Shown here piece after piece: positions 1-9,317 of a stretch of DNA of 64,000 nt. How positions within the stretch are numbered: position 1 is the stretch's first letter; each line of letters opens with the position of its first letter. Made by a program: the position numbers and the translations under genes. The notes beneath the pieces are model-generated. The model saw only the letters and a list, made by a program, of their open reading frames with translations, made no database searches and was not told the DNA's origin. The DNA lies in contig CAKSTR010000005.1 of assembly GCA_934500835.1 (NCBI GenBank), positions 248,001-312,000 of the forward strand, written 5' to 3'. Source of the DNA: an uncultured Paracoccaceae bacterium (GTDB lineage Bacteria > Pseudomonadota > Alphaproteobacteria > Rhodobacterales > Rhodobacteraceae).

Positions 1-69
1 AAGACCACGGCCGGGATCAAGGTGATCAAGGGCGGTCTTTCCGGCGGTGCCAAGTTCGTCTCGCCATGA
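1..69 (+). CDS. C-terminal end of a truncated CDS, possible paralogue of the next protease
   Basis: Only the last 22 codons lie in the window; the frame is open to the left edge and ends at TGA (67-69). The C-terminus reads ...GGAKFVSP, which closely resembles the C-terminus of the next gene (...IGARFVSP). Adjacent genes with such similar tails suggest a tandem duplication, so this may also be a trypsin-like protease, but no catalytic region is visible. Its stop overlaps the next ATG as ATGA, which implies translational coupling. Confidence 0.6.
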   Translation, partial: KTTAGIKVIKGGLSGGAKFVSP

Positions 70-887
70 AGGCGGCGGCGTTGCTTCTGCTGGCGCTGGC
101 GGGTGCGCAGGTACAGGCGCAATCCACCGGGCTGGAACCCCTGACCCGGCGCGAGCAGCTTCTGGGATGGGAGGCTGTCGGCCGGCTGGATATTGCGGAC
201 GGGTTCTGCACCGGCACGCTGATTGCCACCGATCTGGTGCTGACGGCAGCCCATTGCGTCTATGGTCCGGCGGGCCAGCCGGAAGACCCCGCGCAGATGA
301 CCTTCCGCGCCGGCTATGCGCAGGGCGGGGCGATTGCGCAATCGCCGGTGCTGCGGGTGGTGGCCTTGCCGGGCTATGATGCCCTGACGCCGGTCTCGCC
401 GCAGAACGTGCGCAATGACGTGGCGCTGGTGCAGCTGGCAGAGCCGATCCCGGCCGCCGTGGCGGCACCGTTTCTGGTCAAGGCGCCGGGGCGGGGCGAT
501 GCGGTCTCGGTCGTCTCCTACGCGGTCGGGCGCGAAGAACTGCTCAGCTGGCAGCGGGAATGCCGGGTGCTGGACCGGGCCGAGGCGCTGGTGGCGCTGG
601 ATTGCGACGTGACCTTCGGCGCCTCGGGGGCGCCGGTGCTGGACCGGTCGGACGGCAGGGCGCGGATCGTGTCGATCATCTCGGCCGGCGGGCCGACGGA
701 TCAGGGCACCATCTCCTATGGCATGGAACTGCCCGGCGCCGTTGCCGCGCTGAAACAGCAGCTGGCGGCCGGTCAGGTGCTGGCCGAATCCGCCGTTCCC
801 GCCCCTGCCGCCAGCCCCGGTGTCCGGCGGATCGGCGTCGGCGATGGCACCAGCCGCGATATCGGCGCCCGCTTCGTCTCTCCCTGA
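66..887 (+). CDS. secreted trypsin-like serine protease
   Basis: Predicted exported S1-family (chymotrypsin-fold) endopeptidase of 273 aa. A signal peptide spans residues 1-18 (hydrophobic, ending AQVQA). The catalytic triad is recognisable: His63 in TAAHC, Asp118 in NDVALV and Ser187 in GASGAP. The nucleophile motif departs from the usual G(D/N)SGGP but keeps GxSGxP. The ATG overlaps the stop of the preceding gene (ATGA) and has no clear Shine-Dalgarno of its own, so translation is probably coupled. A Pro/Ala-rich tail (about 245-273) follows the protease domain and ends in the same FVSP as the upstream gene. The substrate is unknown; a periplasmic or secreted location is inferred. Confidence 0.87.
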   Translation: MKAAALLLLALAGAQVQAQSTGLEPLTRREQLLGWEAVGRLDIADGFCTGTLIATDLVLTAAHCVYGPAGQPEDPAQMTFRAGYAQGGAIAQSPVLRVVALPGYDALTPVSPQNVRNDVALVQLAEPIPAAVAAPFLVKAPGRGDAVSVVSYAVGREELLSWQRECRVLDRAEALVALDCDVTFGASGAPVLDRSDGRARIVSIISAGGPTDQGTISYGMELPGAVAALKQQLAAGQVLAESAVPAPAASPGVRRIGVGDGTSRDIGARFVSP

Positions 888-921
888 TCCGCAGGCCCCG
901 GCCCTTTTTCTGCCCTTCCCG

Positions 922-980
922 CCTTCACTTTGGTCCAAATATCCCGCGGGGAGGTCCGGAGGGGCGCGAAGCCCCTCCGG
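922..980 (+). repeat. half copy of the dispersed Rhodobacterales hairpin repeat, terminator-like
   Basis: The AAATATCC half-motif (937-944) is followed by a GGGG tract and a perfect 10-bp hairpin, arms 956-965 and 971-980 with loop GCGAA. This matches the right half of the full elements at 8792, 21516 and 28341, while the left arm is missing. It lies just after the protease gene and could act as its terminator. Apart from this element and an SD before 1118, the 888-1117 gap shows nothing else. Confidence 0.55.
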
Positions 981-1117
981 CTGCCGCAAGCCGACCCTTG
1001 AAACGCAACCGCATCCTTCCCAGATCATCCCCATCCGGGTGCCACTCAGGGCCCGGGAAACCCGCCCGGCCCCCGATGGGGCGGGCATCAGACGCATCGC
1101 TTTCAAAGGATGATCCC

Positions 1118-1588
1118 ATGCGCAGCTTCGATTTCTCCCCGCTTTACCGTGCCACCGTCGGCTTTGACCGTGTCGCCGACCTGATGGACCGCGCGCTCAG
1201 CGCCGATGTGGCCCAGCCCACCTATCCGCCCTACAACATCGAGAAGACCGCCGAAGATGCCTATCGCATCTCGATCGCCGTCGCCGGCTTCACACCCGGG
1301 GAACTCTCGGTCGAGGTGAAGGACGGTCATCTGCACGTCGCCGCCCGCAAGGCGGAAGGCGAGGCCGAAAAGACCTATCTGCATCGCGGTATCGCCACCC
1401 GCGCCTTTGATCGCCGCTTCGCCCTGGCCGATCATGTGAAGGTCACCGGCGCCAGCCATGAGCACGGCATGCTGCACATCGAACTTGCGCGCGAGATCCC
1501 CGAAGCGGCCCGCCCGCGCCGGATCGAGATTGCCGGCACCGCGCCCGCGACCCGCGCCATCGAAGGCAATGCCGAGACGGTGAACTGA
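1118..1588 (+). CDS. Hsp20 family small heat shock protein (IbpA-like)
   Basis: 156-aa alpha-crystallin-type chaperone that holds unfolding proteins for refolding by DnaK/ClpB. The N-terminus (MRSFDFSPLYRATVGFDR) is typical of the IbpA/HspA class. The alpha-crystallin domain runs from about residue 35 to 135: PPYNIEK opens it, AVAGFTPGELSVEVKDGHLHV follows, and the C-terminal strand ends HIELAREIP. The ATG at 1118 is chosen because AAAGGA lies 7 nt upstream and the homology starts there. It is monocistronic, followed by a strong intrinsic terminator. No CIRCE or ROSE-like thermometer is obvious in the short 5' region. Confidence 0.93.
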   Translation: MRSFDFSPLYRATVGFDRVADLMDRALSADVAQPTYPPYNIEKTAEDAYRISIAVAGFTPGELSVEVKDGHLHVAARKAEGEAEKTYLHRGIATRAFDRRFALADHVKVTGASHEHGMLHIELAREIPEAARPRRIEIAGTAPATRAIEGNAETVN

Positions 1589-1609
1589 TCGCCTGACAGA
1601 GGCAACAGG

Positions 1610-1641
1610 AAGGGCGCGCCGGGGAACCGGCGCGCCCTTTT
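1610..1641 (+). terminator. intrinsic terminator after hsp20
   Basis: Perfect 13-bp GC-rich stem (1610-1622 / 1627-1639) with a GGAA loop, running into TTTT. It sits 21 nt after the Hsp20 stop. Confidence 0.85.
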
Positions 1642-1654
1642 GTCATCGGGGGTC

Positions 1655-1675
1655 CTGATTTTCGTCGAAAATCAG
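1655..1675. terminator. A/T-rich palindrome between convergent genes
   Basis: CTGATTTTCG-T-CGAAAATCAG, perfect 10-bp arms. It lies between convergent hsp20 and the VWA gene, 4 nt beyond the VWA stop. Similar palindromes occur at 15125, 48939, 48962 and 61290, so it probably ends minus-strand transcripts; no separate T tract is present. Confidence 0.5.
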
Positions 1676-1679
1676 TGTC

Positions 1680-3767
1680 TCAGCGGTCCAGGCTTTGTGC
1701 CAGACGCATCAGGTTTACCGCCTCGATCCGGTAGCCGAACTCATCTTCGCCACGGGCCGACAGGGCCAGGGCGATGGCCTGATCCCAGCCCCAGTTCCCC
1801 AGATATTTCGATCCCTGCAGCAACTGGCCAAAGCCGGCGATGGCAGCGGCGAAGCGGGCCTCGTCCGTGGCAGGCTCCTGCCCGGTGATCGGCGTTTCTA
1901 TCAACTGGCTGGTGTCGGCCCCCGGGGCCTTCCAGCGCAGCCGCAGGAAGCCCAGCTCGCTTTCGGTCGGCTGCACCGGATCGCCCGCGCCATAGCGCAG
2001 GGGATCGTTCATCAGCGCCTCCGATCCGGGGGCGGTGATCTCATAGATCGCCGTCACCTGCAGCCCGGCACCGATCTCGCCCGCATCCACCTTGTCGTTG
2101 TTGAAATCCTCGCGCTTCAGGGCGCGGGTCTCATAGCCGATCAGCCGGTATTCGGCGACCTGCGCAGGGTTCCATTCGACCTGAACCTTCACATCCTCGG
2201 CAATGGCGAACAGCGCCCCGGTCAGCTGGTCCACCAGCACCTTGCGGGCCTCGGACAGCGTGTCGATATAGGCCGCCTGCCCGTTGCCGTTCTGCGCCAG
2301 CGCCTGCATCGTGGCATCGTCCAGATTGCCGCGCCCGAAGCCCAGCACCGACAGGTAAACCCCGTCCTGCTCGCGCTTCTTCGCCACATAGGCCTCCAGC
2401 CCCTCGGGGTCGCTGATGCCGACGTTGAAATCGCCGTCGGTGGCCAGAAGGATGCGGCTGACTTCGCCGTCGCCCTGCATCCCCTTCGCCACCTGATAGG
2501 CCAGCTCCAGCCCCTCCGCCCCGGCCGTCGATCCGCCTGCGGTCAGGTTGTCCAGGGCGCGCAGGATGGTGTCGCGGTCGGCCGCCCTGGTGGGCGGCAG
2601 CACCTGCCCGGCAGAACCGGCATAGGTGACGATCGAGATTTCATCCTCGGGCCGCAGTTCGGGCAGCATTAGGGCCAGCGACTGTTTCAGAAGGCCCAGC
2701 TTGTTGGGGTCTTCCATGCTGCCCGAGGTGTCGATCAGGAACACAAGGTTCAGCGGCGGCCGGGCATCGGTTTCCGGCAGCGCCCCCTGCAGGCCGATGG
2801 TCACCAGCCGCGTGCCTTCGTTCCACGGCGTCGGCATCACCGAGACGCTGGTGCGGAAGGCCTGACCGGCTTCCGGTACCGGATAGGCATAGGGGAAATA
2901 GTTCACCATCTCTTCGACCCGAACCTGCTCGGGTTGGGGCAGCATCCCCATGTTCAGGGTGGATCGCACGATGGCATAGCTGGCGGTATCGACATCGGTC
3001 GAGAAGGTGGAGACCGGCTCTTCCGCCGTGATCTTCACCGGATTGGCCTCGGCGTTTGAATATTCCTCGGTGTTCGGCATCGGCAGGGGCTGCATGTCCG
3101 GGACCATGGAGGGCATCGGGGCTGCAGCCATCGGTGGTTCGGCCATCGCCATGTCCGAGGCCGCGTCGGCGACGCTGTCTGCTTCGCGCGCCCGGGGCTG
3201 ATCGGCGCTGCCAAGCGCATCTTCGGATTTCTTTGCCTCGGCTTCCGGCGCGGGACCGGCCGTCGCCACCACGGCCTCTCCTTGTCCGATTACCGGCTCG
3301 GGGGCGGTCGGCGCCTCCTCGGTTGCCAGATCGACGGGGCGTTCCGGGGCAGGGGCCATGGCACGGCCCTCGGCTTCGGCGACAGGCGCGCCGCTGCCTT
3401 CGGTGGGCGCGCCGGCGATATTCTCGACCGGCGCCTCGGGCGCCAGGGTTTTCGGCGCGACCGGCGGGGTGTTGTTCCGCGTGGCGGGCAGGATCACAGC
3501 CACGCCGATGATCAGCGCCGCAACAGAGGTCGAGGCTGCAAGGGCGGGCTTGGTGGTGAGAAACTTCAACATCGAAAGCACTCCGTTCAGGAACCCCGCC
3601 CCTTCCGGGCGGTCCTGACTGGAACGGGAGACATCCATCGATCCTTGGAGCCGGTCGAAATTTTCCATCGCCAGCTTCAGCGCAGCATCCTTGGCGGCCG
3701 GTTCCGGCGCGGGCGCGGTTTTCAGGGCCGTCTTCAAAGCCTTGAGGTCGTCGAACTCGTCGTTCAT
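1680..3767 (-). CDS. membrane-anchored von Willebrand factor A protein (YfbK-like)
   Basis: 695-aa protein of the YfbK/VWA family. Residues 1-70 are a cytoplasmic segment. One transmembrane helix spans about 74-94. A long Pro/Ala/Glu-rich stretch covers about 100-245. A VWA-N-terminal region ([11 protein letters not shown], about 254-335) is followed by the VWA domain with a MIDAS: DTSGS 346-350, STAG near 413 and TDGD 443-446. A DUF3520-type C-terminus covers about 505-690. The start ATG (3765-3767) overlaps the sigma-factor stop as ATGA, so the two are translationally coupled. That arrangement suggests the short cytoplasmic N-terminus may restrain the sigma factor, as anti-sigma factors do; this is inference, and no zinc anti-sigma motif is seen. 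Confidence 0.87.
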   Translation of the reverse strand: MNDEFDDLKALKTALKTAPAPEPAAKDAALKLAMENFDRLQGSMDVSRSSQDRPEGAGFLNGVLSMLKFLTTKPALAASTSVAALIIGVAVILPATRNNTPPVAPKTLAPEAPVENIAGAPTEGSGAPVAEAEGRAMAPAPERPVDLATEEAPTAPEPVIGQGEAVVATAGPAPEAEAKKSEDALGSADQPRAREADSVADAASDMAMAEPPMAAAPMPSMVPDMQPLPMPNTEEYSNAEANPVKITAEEPVSTFSTDVDTASYAIVRSTLNMGMLPQPEQVRVEEMVNYFPYAYPVPEAGQAFRTSVSVMPTPWNEGTRLVTIGLQGALPETDARPPLNLVFLIDTSGSMEDPNKLGLLKQSLALMLPELRPEDEISIVTYAGSAGQVLPPTRAADRDTILRALDNLTAGGSTAGAEGLELAYQVAKGMQGDGEVSRILLATDGDFNVGISDPEGLEAYVAKKREQDGVYLSVLGFGRGNLDDATMQALAQNGNGQAAYIDTLSEARKVLVDQLTGALFAIAEDVKVQVEWNPAQVAEYRLIGYETRALKREDFNNDKVDAGEIGAGLQVTAIYEITAPGSEALMNDPLRYGAGDPVQPTESELGFLRLRWKAPGADTSQLIETPITGQEPATDEARFAAAIAGFGQLLQGSKYLGNWGWDQAIALALSARGEDEFGYRIEAVNLMRLAQSLDR

Positions 3768-4324
3768 TTCGCATCCTCCGCGGCCATGGCCCTGAGCCGC
3801 TTCTTCACCTCGGACATGCGCCAGGCGATGGTGCCTTCGCTGACGCCAAGGATCGCGCCGGCCTCGGCCTGTGTCATCTCTTCGCCAAGGACCAGCGCCA
3901 CCGTGTCGCGCAATTCGGGCGAAAGCCGCTGCATGGAGGCCGTCAGCCAGTCCAGCGCCTCGGCCTGGGTGGCGATCTCGTCCTGCCGGGCGATTTCCCA
4001 ATCGCCCCAGCCGGTTGCCGCCTTGGCGCGGGTCGCCTGCCGCCGCCGCAGGTCATGGGCGGCATTCACCACCACGCGGTAAAGCCAGGTGGTAAAGCGC
4101 GCCTCGGCCCGCCAGCCGCGCAGCTTGGTCGGCAGGGCGGCGCAGATGTCCTGCGTCAGATCCTCGGCCTCGGCCTTCGATCCGGTCAGGCGCCACGCAA
4201 GCCCGTGGATCCGGTCATAATGTCGCGCGATCAGCGTGGCGAAGGCCGCGCGGTCGCCCTGCGCGGCGGCAAGTCCAAGAGTTTCATCGGCCGTGTCCAT
4301 CAGCATGATGTATTGCAGACGCAT
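3764..4324 (-). CDS. RNA polymerase sigma-70 factor, ECF subfamily
   Basis: 186-aa ECF sigma factor. Region 2 is seen in [16 protein letters not shown] ... EAEDLTQDI ... [15 protein letters not shown], and region 4 in [12 protein letters not shown] ... [28 protein letters not shown], the -35-binding helix-turn-helix. Codon 1 is uncertain: ATG at 4324 has AAGGA about 12 nt upstream, while 4306 and 4300 are in-frame alternatives closer to the conserved region. It is transcribed divergently from the transglutaminase gene, and its stop overlaps the VWA gene start. The regulon is unknown. Partner control by the coupled VWA membrane protein is inferred from context. Confidence 0.88.
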   Translation of the reverse strand: MRLQYIMLMDTADETLGLAAAQGDRAAFATLIARHYDRIHGLAWRLTGSKAEAEDLTQDICAALPTKLRGWRAEARFTTWLYRVVVNAAHDLRRRQATRAKAATGWGDWEIARQDEIATQAEALDWLTASMQRLSPELRDTVALVLGEEMTQAEAGAILGVSEGTIAWRMSEVKKRLRAMAAEDAK

Positions 4325-4487
4325 GCCGGGGGGCAATCCTTGGCAGGACCGGCGCGAGGTTGCGGATTTCTTGCATGACTGCGGCGCGGTGCTGTCGGAA
4401 ACCCTGCCCGCGCGATCCCTGGGGTTGCCTTGTCTGTCCCCGGCCGCTCGCCTAGGGTGCGGGCATGCCCGAAAGACATGGTGTTTC

Positions 4488-6443
4488 ATGCGTGCCCTGA
4501 TTGCGATCCTTGCCCTTTTTTGCAGCGCCCTGCCGGTGTTGGCGCAATCGCCGGGGCTGGACCGGGCCGATGCGCCGGCCTGGGTCGATGAACTGCCGAT
4601 GCTGGCGGTGGACCCCGCCTTGCGCCTGCATTCGCTTGACGGCGTGCATTACATCCTGTCGGACCATCAGCTGCACTGGGAGGGCGACACCCGCATCTCA
4701 TACGGCCGCACCGCGCTTGAGGTGACCGACCGCGCCGGGCTGGAGCGGGCGGCGACGATCAGCTTCGACTACGATCCGCGCTTTGACCGGGTGATCCTGA
4801 CCCGTCTTGTGGTGATCCGCGACGGGCAGGAGATCGACCTGCGCGACAAGGTGCAGGAAGAGGTGCTGCGGCGCGAGACGCGTCTGGACGAGGGGATCAT
4901 CGACGGCACCCTGACCGCGTGGATCCAGGTGCCGGACCTGAGGGTCGGCGACATCGTGGACTATGCCAGCCTGCGCGAGATGAAGCCGCTGGCTTCGGCA
5001 GGCGAACGCTCGGTCTGGTCGACGCTGGAATGGGGCGTGCCCGTGCAGCTGTCGCGGACCATCGTCCTTTGGCCCGAGGACTGGCATTTCAATCAGGCGG
5101 CGCTGACCGACCGTGTCACCCATGTCTCGTCTCCGGCAGAAGGCGGGCTGGTGCGCCATGAATGGCAGCGGTTGAACCACATCCCCGAACGCTGGGAGGA
5201 CAACACCCCCCCGGGCTATGGGCCGGGCGCGGTCCTGAAGCTGACGGCCGAGACGGACTGGGGCGCAATCTCGGGCGCGCTGTCGCCCTATTACGCCAAG
5301 GACTATCCGCTGACCCCGGAGTGGGAGGCAAAGCTGGAGGCGATCAAGGCTGCCAGCACCGATCCCGAGACGCGGGCCATCGCGGCATTGCGGCTGGTGC
5401 AGGATGAGCTGCGCTATGTTTCGCTGTCGGTGGGGGCCGGGGGCTACTGGGCGCGGCTGCCGCAAGAGGTGCTGACTTCGGGCTTTGGCGACTGCAAGGA
5501 CAAGGCGCTGTTGCTGGTCGTCCTCTTGCAGCGGATGGGGATCGAGGCGGCCGTGGCGCTGACCGACATCGACGAAGGCCGCGCCCTTCCGATGGAGGTG
5601 CCGATGCTGGGCCTTTTCGACCATGCCATCGTCCGCATCCGGCTGAACGGCAAATCCCATTGGGTGGACCCGACCGCGATTCATCAGGGCGGCGATCTGA
5701 CGACCGGCACCCCTCCGGCCTATGCCTGGGCACTGCCCCTGACCGGGGCGGGCCAGCGCGGGCTGGAAGAGATTCCGGTGACGCCGGACCAGTCCTGGTC
5801 GACCGATGTGACCGAGACCTACAGCTTCGGCGACAAGGGCGTGGGGCTTGAGGTCCGCTCGATCTACCATGGCGGGGCGGCGGATTCGATGCGGCAGAGG
5901 TTCGCGGTCACCCCGCTCTCCAACCTGTCGCGCGACTATCTGGATTACTACCTTGATCGCTATCCGGGTCTTGAGATGGAGCGCGGCATCGAAGTGCAGG
6001 ATGATCGCGCCGGCAACCGCTTCCAGATGGTCGAGCGTTATTTCCTGCCGATGCGCCTACTGCGCGGCACAGCGCTTGAGCTGGATTTCCCCTTCGGAAC
6101 AGAGGATTTCGTCTCGAACCTGCCCAATGCGCTGGCCACCACCCGGCAGATCCCGCTGGACATGGGTGAAGCCGCGATCTTCCGCCACAAGGTGCAGGTC
6201 AACAACGCCCCGATGGAGTTCCTTGCCCCCGGCCCGATCCTGCTGCGCAACGAGGGGTTCAGCTTCGCCCTGACCGCATCAGACCGCCCGGCCGGCACCC
6301 TGACCCTGGCCTGGACGTTCGAGCGCAAGGGCGGCAATGTCACGCCGGCCCAGGCCGCCGCGGTGATCGGCGATGCCGACCATGTCTATGAAAACACCTG
6401 GTTCAGCTGGGACGTCTCGCCCGACCCGGACTTCCGGCCCTAG
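4488..6443 (+). CDS. exported DUF3857 / transglutaminase-like protein
   Basis: 651-aa protein with a signal peptide (residues 1-19, cut near VLA-Q). A DUF3857 beta-rich domain covers about 45-230 and a transglutaminase-like core about 290-400. The papain-type triad is intact: Cys336 in GFGDCKDKA, His379 in LFDHAIV and Asp394 in WVDPTA. A C-terminal beta domain (about 430-640) completes the usual architecture of this family. The role is unknown; members are secreted or periplasmic, and peptidase or amidase activity is more likely than crosslinking. It is transcribed divergently from the sigma factor across a short shared region, so it could be a sigma target, which is speculative. The SD is weak (GAAAG). 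Confidence 0.85.
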   Translation: MRALIAILALFCSALPVLAQSPGLDRADAPAWVDELPMLAVDPALRLHSLDGVHYILSDHQLHWEGDTRISYGRTALEVTDRAGLERAATISFDYDPRFDRVILTRLVVIRDGQEIDLRDKVQEEVLRRETRLDEGIIDGTLTAWIQVPDLRVGDIVDYASLREMKPLASAGERSVWSTLEWGVPVQLSRTIVLWPEDWHFNQAALTDRVTHVSSPAEGGLVRHEWQRLNHIPERWEDNTPPGYGPGAVLKLTAETDWGAISGALSPYYAKDYPLTPEWEAKLEAIKAASTDPETRAIAALRLVQDELRYVSLSVGAGGYWARLPQEVLTSGFGDCKDKALLLVVLLQRMGIEAAVALTDIDEGRALPMEVPMLGLFDHAIVRIRLNGKSHWVDPTAIHQGGDLTTGTPPAYAWALPLTGAGQRGLEEIPVTPDQSWSTDVTETYSFGDKGVGLEVRSIYHGGAADSMRQRFAVTPLSNLSRDYLDYYLDRYPGLEMERGIEVQDDRAGNRFQMVERYFLPMRLLRGTALELDFPFGTEDFVSNLPNALATTRQIPLDMGEAAIFRHKVQVNNAPMEFLAPGPILLRNEGFSFALTASDRPAGTLTLAWTFERKGGNVTPAQAAAVIGDADHVYENTWFSWDVSPDPDFRP

Positions 6444-6453
6444 GCCATGAAAA

Positions 6454-6483
6454 GGCCCCCGTCCCCTTTCGGGAACGGGGGCC
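6454..6483. terminator. bidirectional terminator between convergent genes
   Basis: 9-bp stem GGCCCCCGT / ACGGGGGCC (6454-6462 / 6475-6483) with a short inner pairing. On the minus strand it is followed by TTTT, so it best serves the peptidoglycan-binding gene, and it also closes the transglutaminase gene. Confidence 0.75.
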
Positions 6484-6503
6484 GGCCTGCCCCGGTGAAG
6501 GGC

Positions 6504-6977
6504 TTAGTAGATCAGGCCGTCATACAGCGCATAGACGCCGCCGGCCGTGTTCATGTGGCCGGGTGCCCCGGCGGCGCGGGCATAGGCGGCAAGCGCGTTG
6601 TAGGTGCCGGGGCCAAAGGATCCGTCGATCCCGCCATGGTAGTAGCCATAGGCGCGCAGCGACCGCTGGATCGCCTTGCGCTCGGATTTCGAGTAGCTGT
6701 TGAAGGCCTGCGCGGCAGGGGTCGAGTAGACCGAGCGATAGCTGGGCGCAGGATCACGATAGACCGGGCGCGGCGCGGGGTTCACATAGACCGGATCGGG
6801 GGCGGCCTTGCGGTGGCGGTTGTTGTCGATCATCTCGTCGATGATGATCGCGGTCAGCGCGCCGGCCACGAAGCCCTGCTCTTTCTTGCCCCAGGCATGG
6901 GCCGGGACTGCGGCAGAGGCGGCGATTGCGATGGCGGCGGCAGCGGCGATGGCTTTGGTGTTCAGAAGCGGCAGCAT
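6504..6977 (-). CDS. exported peptidoglycan-binding domain protein
   Basis: 157-aa protein with an Ala-rich signal peptide (about 1-28, ending PAHA). A glycine-zipper-like segment (FVAGALTAIIIDEMI) and a Pro/Tyr-rich linker follow. The C-terminus is a PG_binding_1-like repeat: SERKAIQRSLRAYGYYHGGIDGSFGPGTYNALAAYA. It probably binds cell-wall glycan in the periplasm; no catalytic domain is present. The ATG is supported by AAAGGA 7 nt upstream. It is monocistronic, with its own terminator at 6454-6483. The intergenic stretch 6978-7130 shows no further gene. Confidence 0.82.
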   Translation of the reverse strand: MLPLLNTKAIAAAAAIAIAASAAVPAHAWGKKEQGFVAGALTAIIIDEMIDNNRHRKAAPDPVYVNPAPRPVYRDPAPSYRSVYSTPAAQAFNSYSKSERKAIQRSLRAYGYYHGGIDGSFGPGTYNALAAYARAAGAPGHMNTAGGVYALYDGLIY

Positions 6978-7130
6978 GTCTGATCCTTTCCGGTGTTGGT
7001 GACAGCACCATGGCAGCGGTGCGATGAGGCCAATCTGGGCGCCACGGCCCTGCTAGGCAAAATCGCCCCGCCGTTATCGGATAGCGCAAAGGATTCCAGA
7101 GGGTTGCACGCCGCCTTCGGCGCAACGGAA

Positions 7131-7158
7131 AAAGGCGGACCCTTACGGGCCCGCCTTT
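7131..7158 (-). terminator. intrinsic terminator of gabD
   Basis: AAAGGCGG / CCGCCTTT arms (7131-7138 / 7151-7158) with an inner CCC/GGG pair around TTAC. On the minus strand the stem runs into TTTTT, 22 nt past the gabD stop. Confidence 0.8.
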
Positions 7159-7180
7159 CCTTCTGCCCCGGATTCGGGGA

Positions 7181-8659
7181 TCAGATGCTGAGGCAGATGT
7201 ATTTCATCTCAAGGAAGTCTTCCATCCCGTGATGGCTGCCCTCGCGGCCAAGGCCGGATTGCTTGACGCCGCCGAAGGGCGCGACCTCGGTCGAGATGAT
7301 GCCGGTGTTGACGCCGACGATGCCGTATTCCAGCGCCTCCTGGACCCGGGTCACCCGGCCGATGTCGCGGCTGTAGAAATAGGAGGCAAGGCCGAAGATC
7401 GTGGCATTGGCCTTCTCGATCACCTCTTCCTCGGTCTCGAACTTGAAGAGCGGGGCAACGGGACCGAAGGTTTCCTCGTTGGTCACGATCATCTCGTCGG
7501 TCACGCCGGTCAGCACGGTCGGCTGGAAGAAGTTGCCGCCAAGCGCGTGGCGATGGCCGCCGATTTCCACCCTGGCCCCCTTGGCAGTGGCATCGGCGAT
7601 ATGCTCTTCGACCTTCTCGACGGCGGCGAAGTTGACCAGCGGGCCGAACTGCACCTCGTCTGCCAGCCCGTCGCCAACCTTGGTCTTGGCGACGGCTTCC
7701 TTCAGCTTGGCGGCGAAGGCGTCATAGACCCCGGCCTGAACGTAAAGCCGGTTGGCGCAGACGCAGGTCTGGCCGTTGTTGCGGAACTTCGACATCATCG
7801 CGCCGGCGACTGCCGCATCCAGATCGGCGTCATCGAAGACGATGAAGGGCGCATTGCCCCCCAGCTCCATCGAACATTTCAGAACCTGATCGGCAGCCTG
7901 ACGCAAGAGGATGCGGCCGACTTCGGTCGACCCGGTAAAGGTCAGCTTGCGGATGGCGGGGTTCTCGCAGAACTCCTTGCCGATGTCCGAGGACCGCTTC
8001 GAGGTGATGACGGCGAAGATGCCCTTCGGCAGCCCGGCCCGTTCGCCCAGCAGCGCCAGCGCCAGCGCCGACAGCGGCGTCTCGGCGGCGGGGCGGGCGA
8101 CGAAACCGCAGCCCACGGCCAGGGCGGGGCCGCATTTGCGGGTGATCATCGCGTTGGGGAAGTTCCACGGCGTGATCGAGGCGACAACGCCGATCGGCTG
8201 CTTGATCACCGTCAACCGCTTGTCGCGCTGATGGCCGGGGATGGTCTCGCCGTAAACGCGCTTGGCCTCTTCGCCGAACCATTCGATGAAGCTGGCGCCA
8301 TAGGCGATCTCGCCCTTCGCCTCGGCCAGCGGCTTGCCCATTTCGGCGCAAAGGATGGTGCCCAGATCGTCCTGGTTCGCCATCATCAGGTCGAACCATT
8401 TGCGCATCACTGCGGCACGTTCCTTGCCGGTGCGGGCGGCCCATTCCTTCATCGCAGCCTGCGCGGCCTTGATCGCGCGAGCGGTTTCGGCCCGGCTCAG
8501 GTTCGGGACTTCGCAGATCACGTCGCCGCGGGCGGGGTTCACCACCGGGAAGGTGGATTTGTCGTCGGCATCGACCCACTCGCCGGCCACATAGGCCTTG
8601 GTCACCAGAAGCGACGGGTCTTTCAGCAGGTCACGCAGGTTGGTCACGGAATCGAGCAT
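7181..8659 (-). CDS. gabD: NAD(P)-dependent succinate-semialdehyde dehydrogenase
   Basis: 492-aa aldehyde dehydrogenase that oxidises succinic semialdehyde to succinate at the end of GABA catabolism. The catalytic Glu265 lies in MELGGNAPF. The nucleophile Cys299 lies in [10 protein letters not shown], whose second cysteine (Cys301) is typical of the GabD subfamily and allows redox switching. PWNFP (164-168) and FTGSTEVG (241-248) mark the cofactor site. The ATG at 8659 has GGAGG 7 nt upstream, so an in-frame extension to 8953 is not used. No gabT or regulator is adjacent. Confidence 0.93.
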   Translation of the reverse strand: MLDSVTNLRDLLKDPSLLVTKAYVAGEWVDADDKSTFPVVNPARGDVICEVPNLSRAETARAIKAAQAAMKEWAARTGKERAAVMRKWFDLMMANQDDLGTILCAEMGKPLAEAKGEIAYGASFIEWFGEEAKRVYGETIPGHQRDKRLTVIKQPIGVVASITPWNFPNAMITRKCGPALAVGCGFVARPAAETPLSALALALLGERAGLPKGIFAVITSKRSSDIGKEFCENPAIRKLTFTGSTEVGRILLRQAADQVLKCSMELGGNAPFIVFDDADLDAAVAGAMMSKFRNNGQTCVCANRLYVQAGVYDAFAAKLKEAVAKTKVGDGLADEVQFGPLVNFAAVEKVEEHIADATAKGARVEIGGHRHALGGNFFQPTVLTGVTDEMIVTNEETFGPVAPLFKFETEEEVIEKANATIFGLASYFYSRDIGRVTRVQEALEYGIVGVNTGIISTEVAPFGGVKQSGLGREGSHHGMEDFLEMKYICLSI

Positions 8660-8791
8660 TGCAGCCTCCGTTCGGAAAGGGATGCTGCGGGATGCCATGG
8701 CAGGGGCCGACTTGTCCAGTTCCACGCCCGGCTTAGGTCCAGATGCCGGCGCACATCCCGGCAGGCTGGCGGGATATGGCTGGCGGCGGAT

Positions 8792-8877
8792 GCCTCCGGC
8801 GGGGATATTTTCCTTCTGAAAGAAGCATCCCTCTTTCAGAAGGAAAATATCCTGGGGGTTTGGGGGTGAAACCCCCA
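8792..8877. repeat. dispersed hairpin repeat, copy A
   Basis: Starts with GCCTCCGGCGGGGATATTT (8792-8810). A perfect 21-bp stem (8803-8823 / 8832-8852) has an 8-nt loop. A second hairpin, GGGGGTTT / AAACCCCC (8854-8861 / 8869-8876), follows. It lies downstream of the 8954-9283 gene and upstream of gabD. Copies B (21516) and C (28341) share the flanks but have different stem arms. Confidence 0.85.
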
Positions 8878-8953
8878 TCGCCGAGGAGGAGCGCGCAGGC
8901 GCGACGACAAGACAAGGGGCTTGCGCGCCAGCGGTCCTTGGGCCTTGCGGCAC

Positions 8954-9283
8954 TCAGCCGTTGGCGTGCATCCGCTCGATATAGGCGCGCATTTCTTCGG
9001 CCTCCTGCCTTGCGTCGCGCAGCCCGTCCATGGCGGCGCGCAGTTCGGCCTCGGTCTGCGTGATCTGGTTCATCAGCTCGCCCTCGCGCTGTTCCAGATA
9101 GATCACCGCCTGATCGCGGACCTCTTCCGCCTCGTGCAGGGATTGTGCCAGCCGGTCCATCTCGGCCAGATCATTGCCGGCAACGCGGGAGAAGCGGTGC
9201 AGCAGCCAATGGGTGAACCAGCCCATGGCGAAAGCCAGAAGCAGGATGATCGCGGTGGCGATGACGAATTCGGTGCGGTTCAT
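8954..9283 (-). CDS. small membrane protein with coiled coil
   Basis: 109-aa protein of unknown family. One N-terminal transmembrane helix (about 7-28, FVIATAIILLLAFAMGWF) is followed by a charged, heptad-like helical region (about 35-105) that should form a coiled coil on the cytoplasmic side. It is transcribed just after the OmpA/BON-like gene (34-nt gap, same strand), so the two probably form an operon and may act together at the envelope. The ATG at 9283 fits the start of the membrane helix. Confidence 0.75.
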   Translation of the reverse strand: MNRTEFVIATAIILLLAFAMGWFTHWLLHRFSRVAGNDLAEMDRLAQSLHEAEEVRDQAVIYLEQREGELMNQITQTEAELRAAMDGLRDARQEAEEMRAYIERMHANG

Positions 9284-9317
9284 GCCCTGTCTGGTCCTGT
9301 CTTCTGCCGATCCGCGC

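Noticed and set aside
6978..7130. tRNA or small RNA gene
   Set aside because: No cloverleaf or promoter-terminator pair can be drawn; likewise no tRNA or rRNA was recognised elsewhere in the window.
7229..8869. 546-aa plus-strand frame opposite gabD
   Set aside because: A mirror of the GC-rich gabD coding strand with no recognisable domain.
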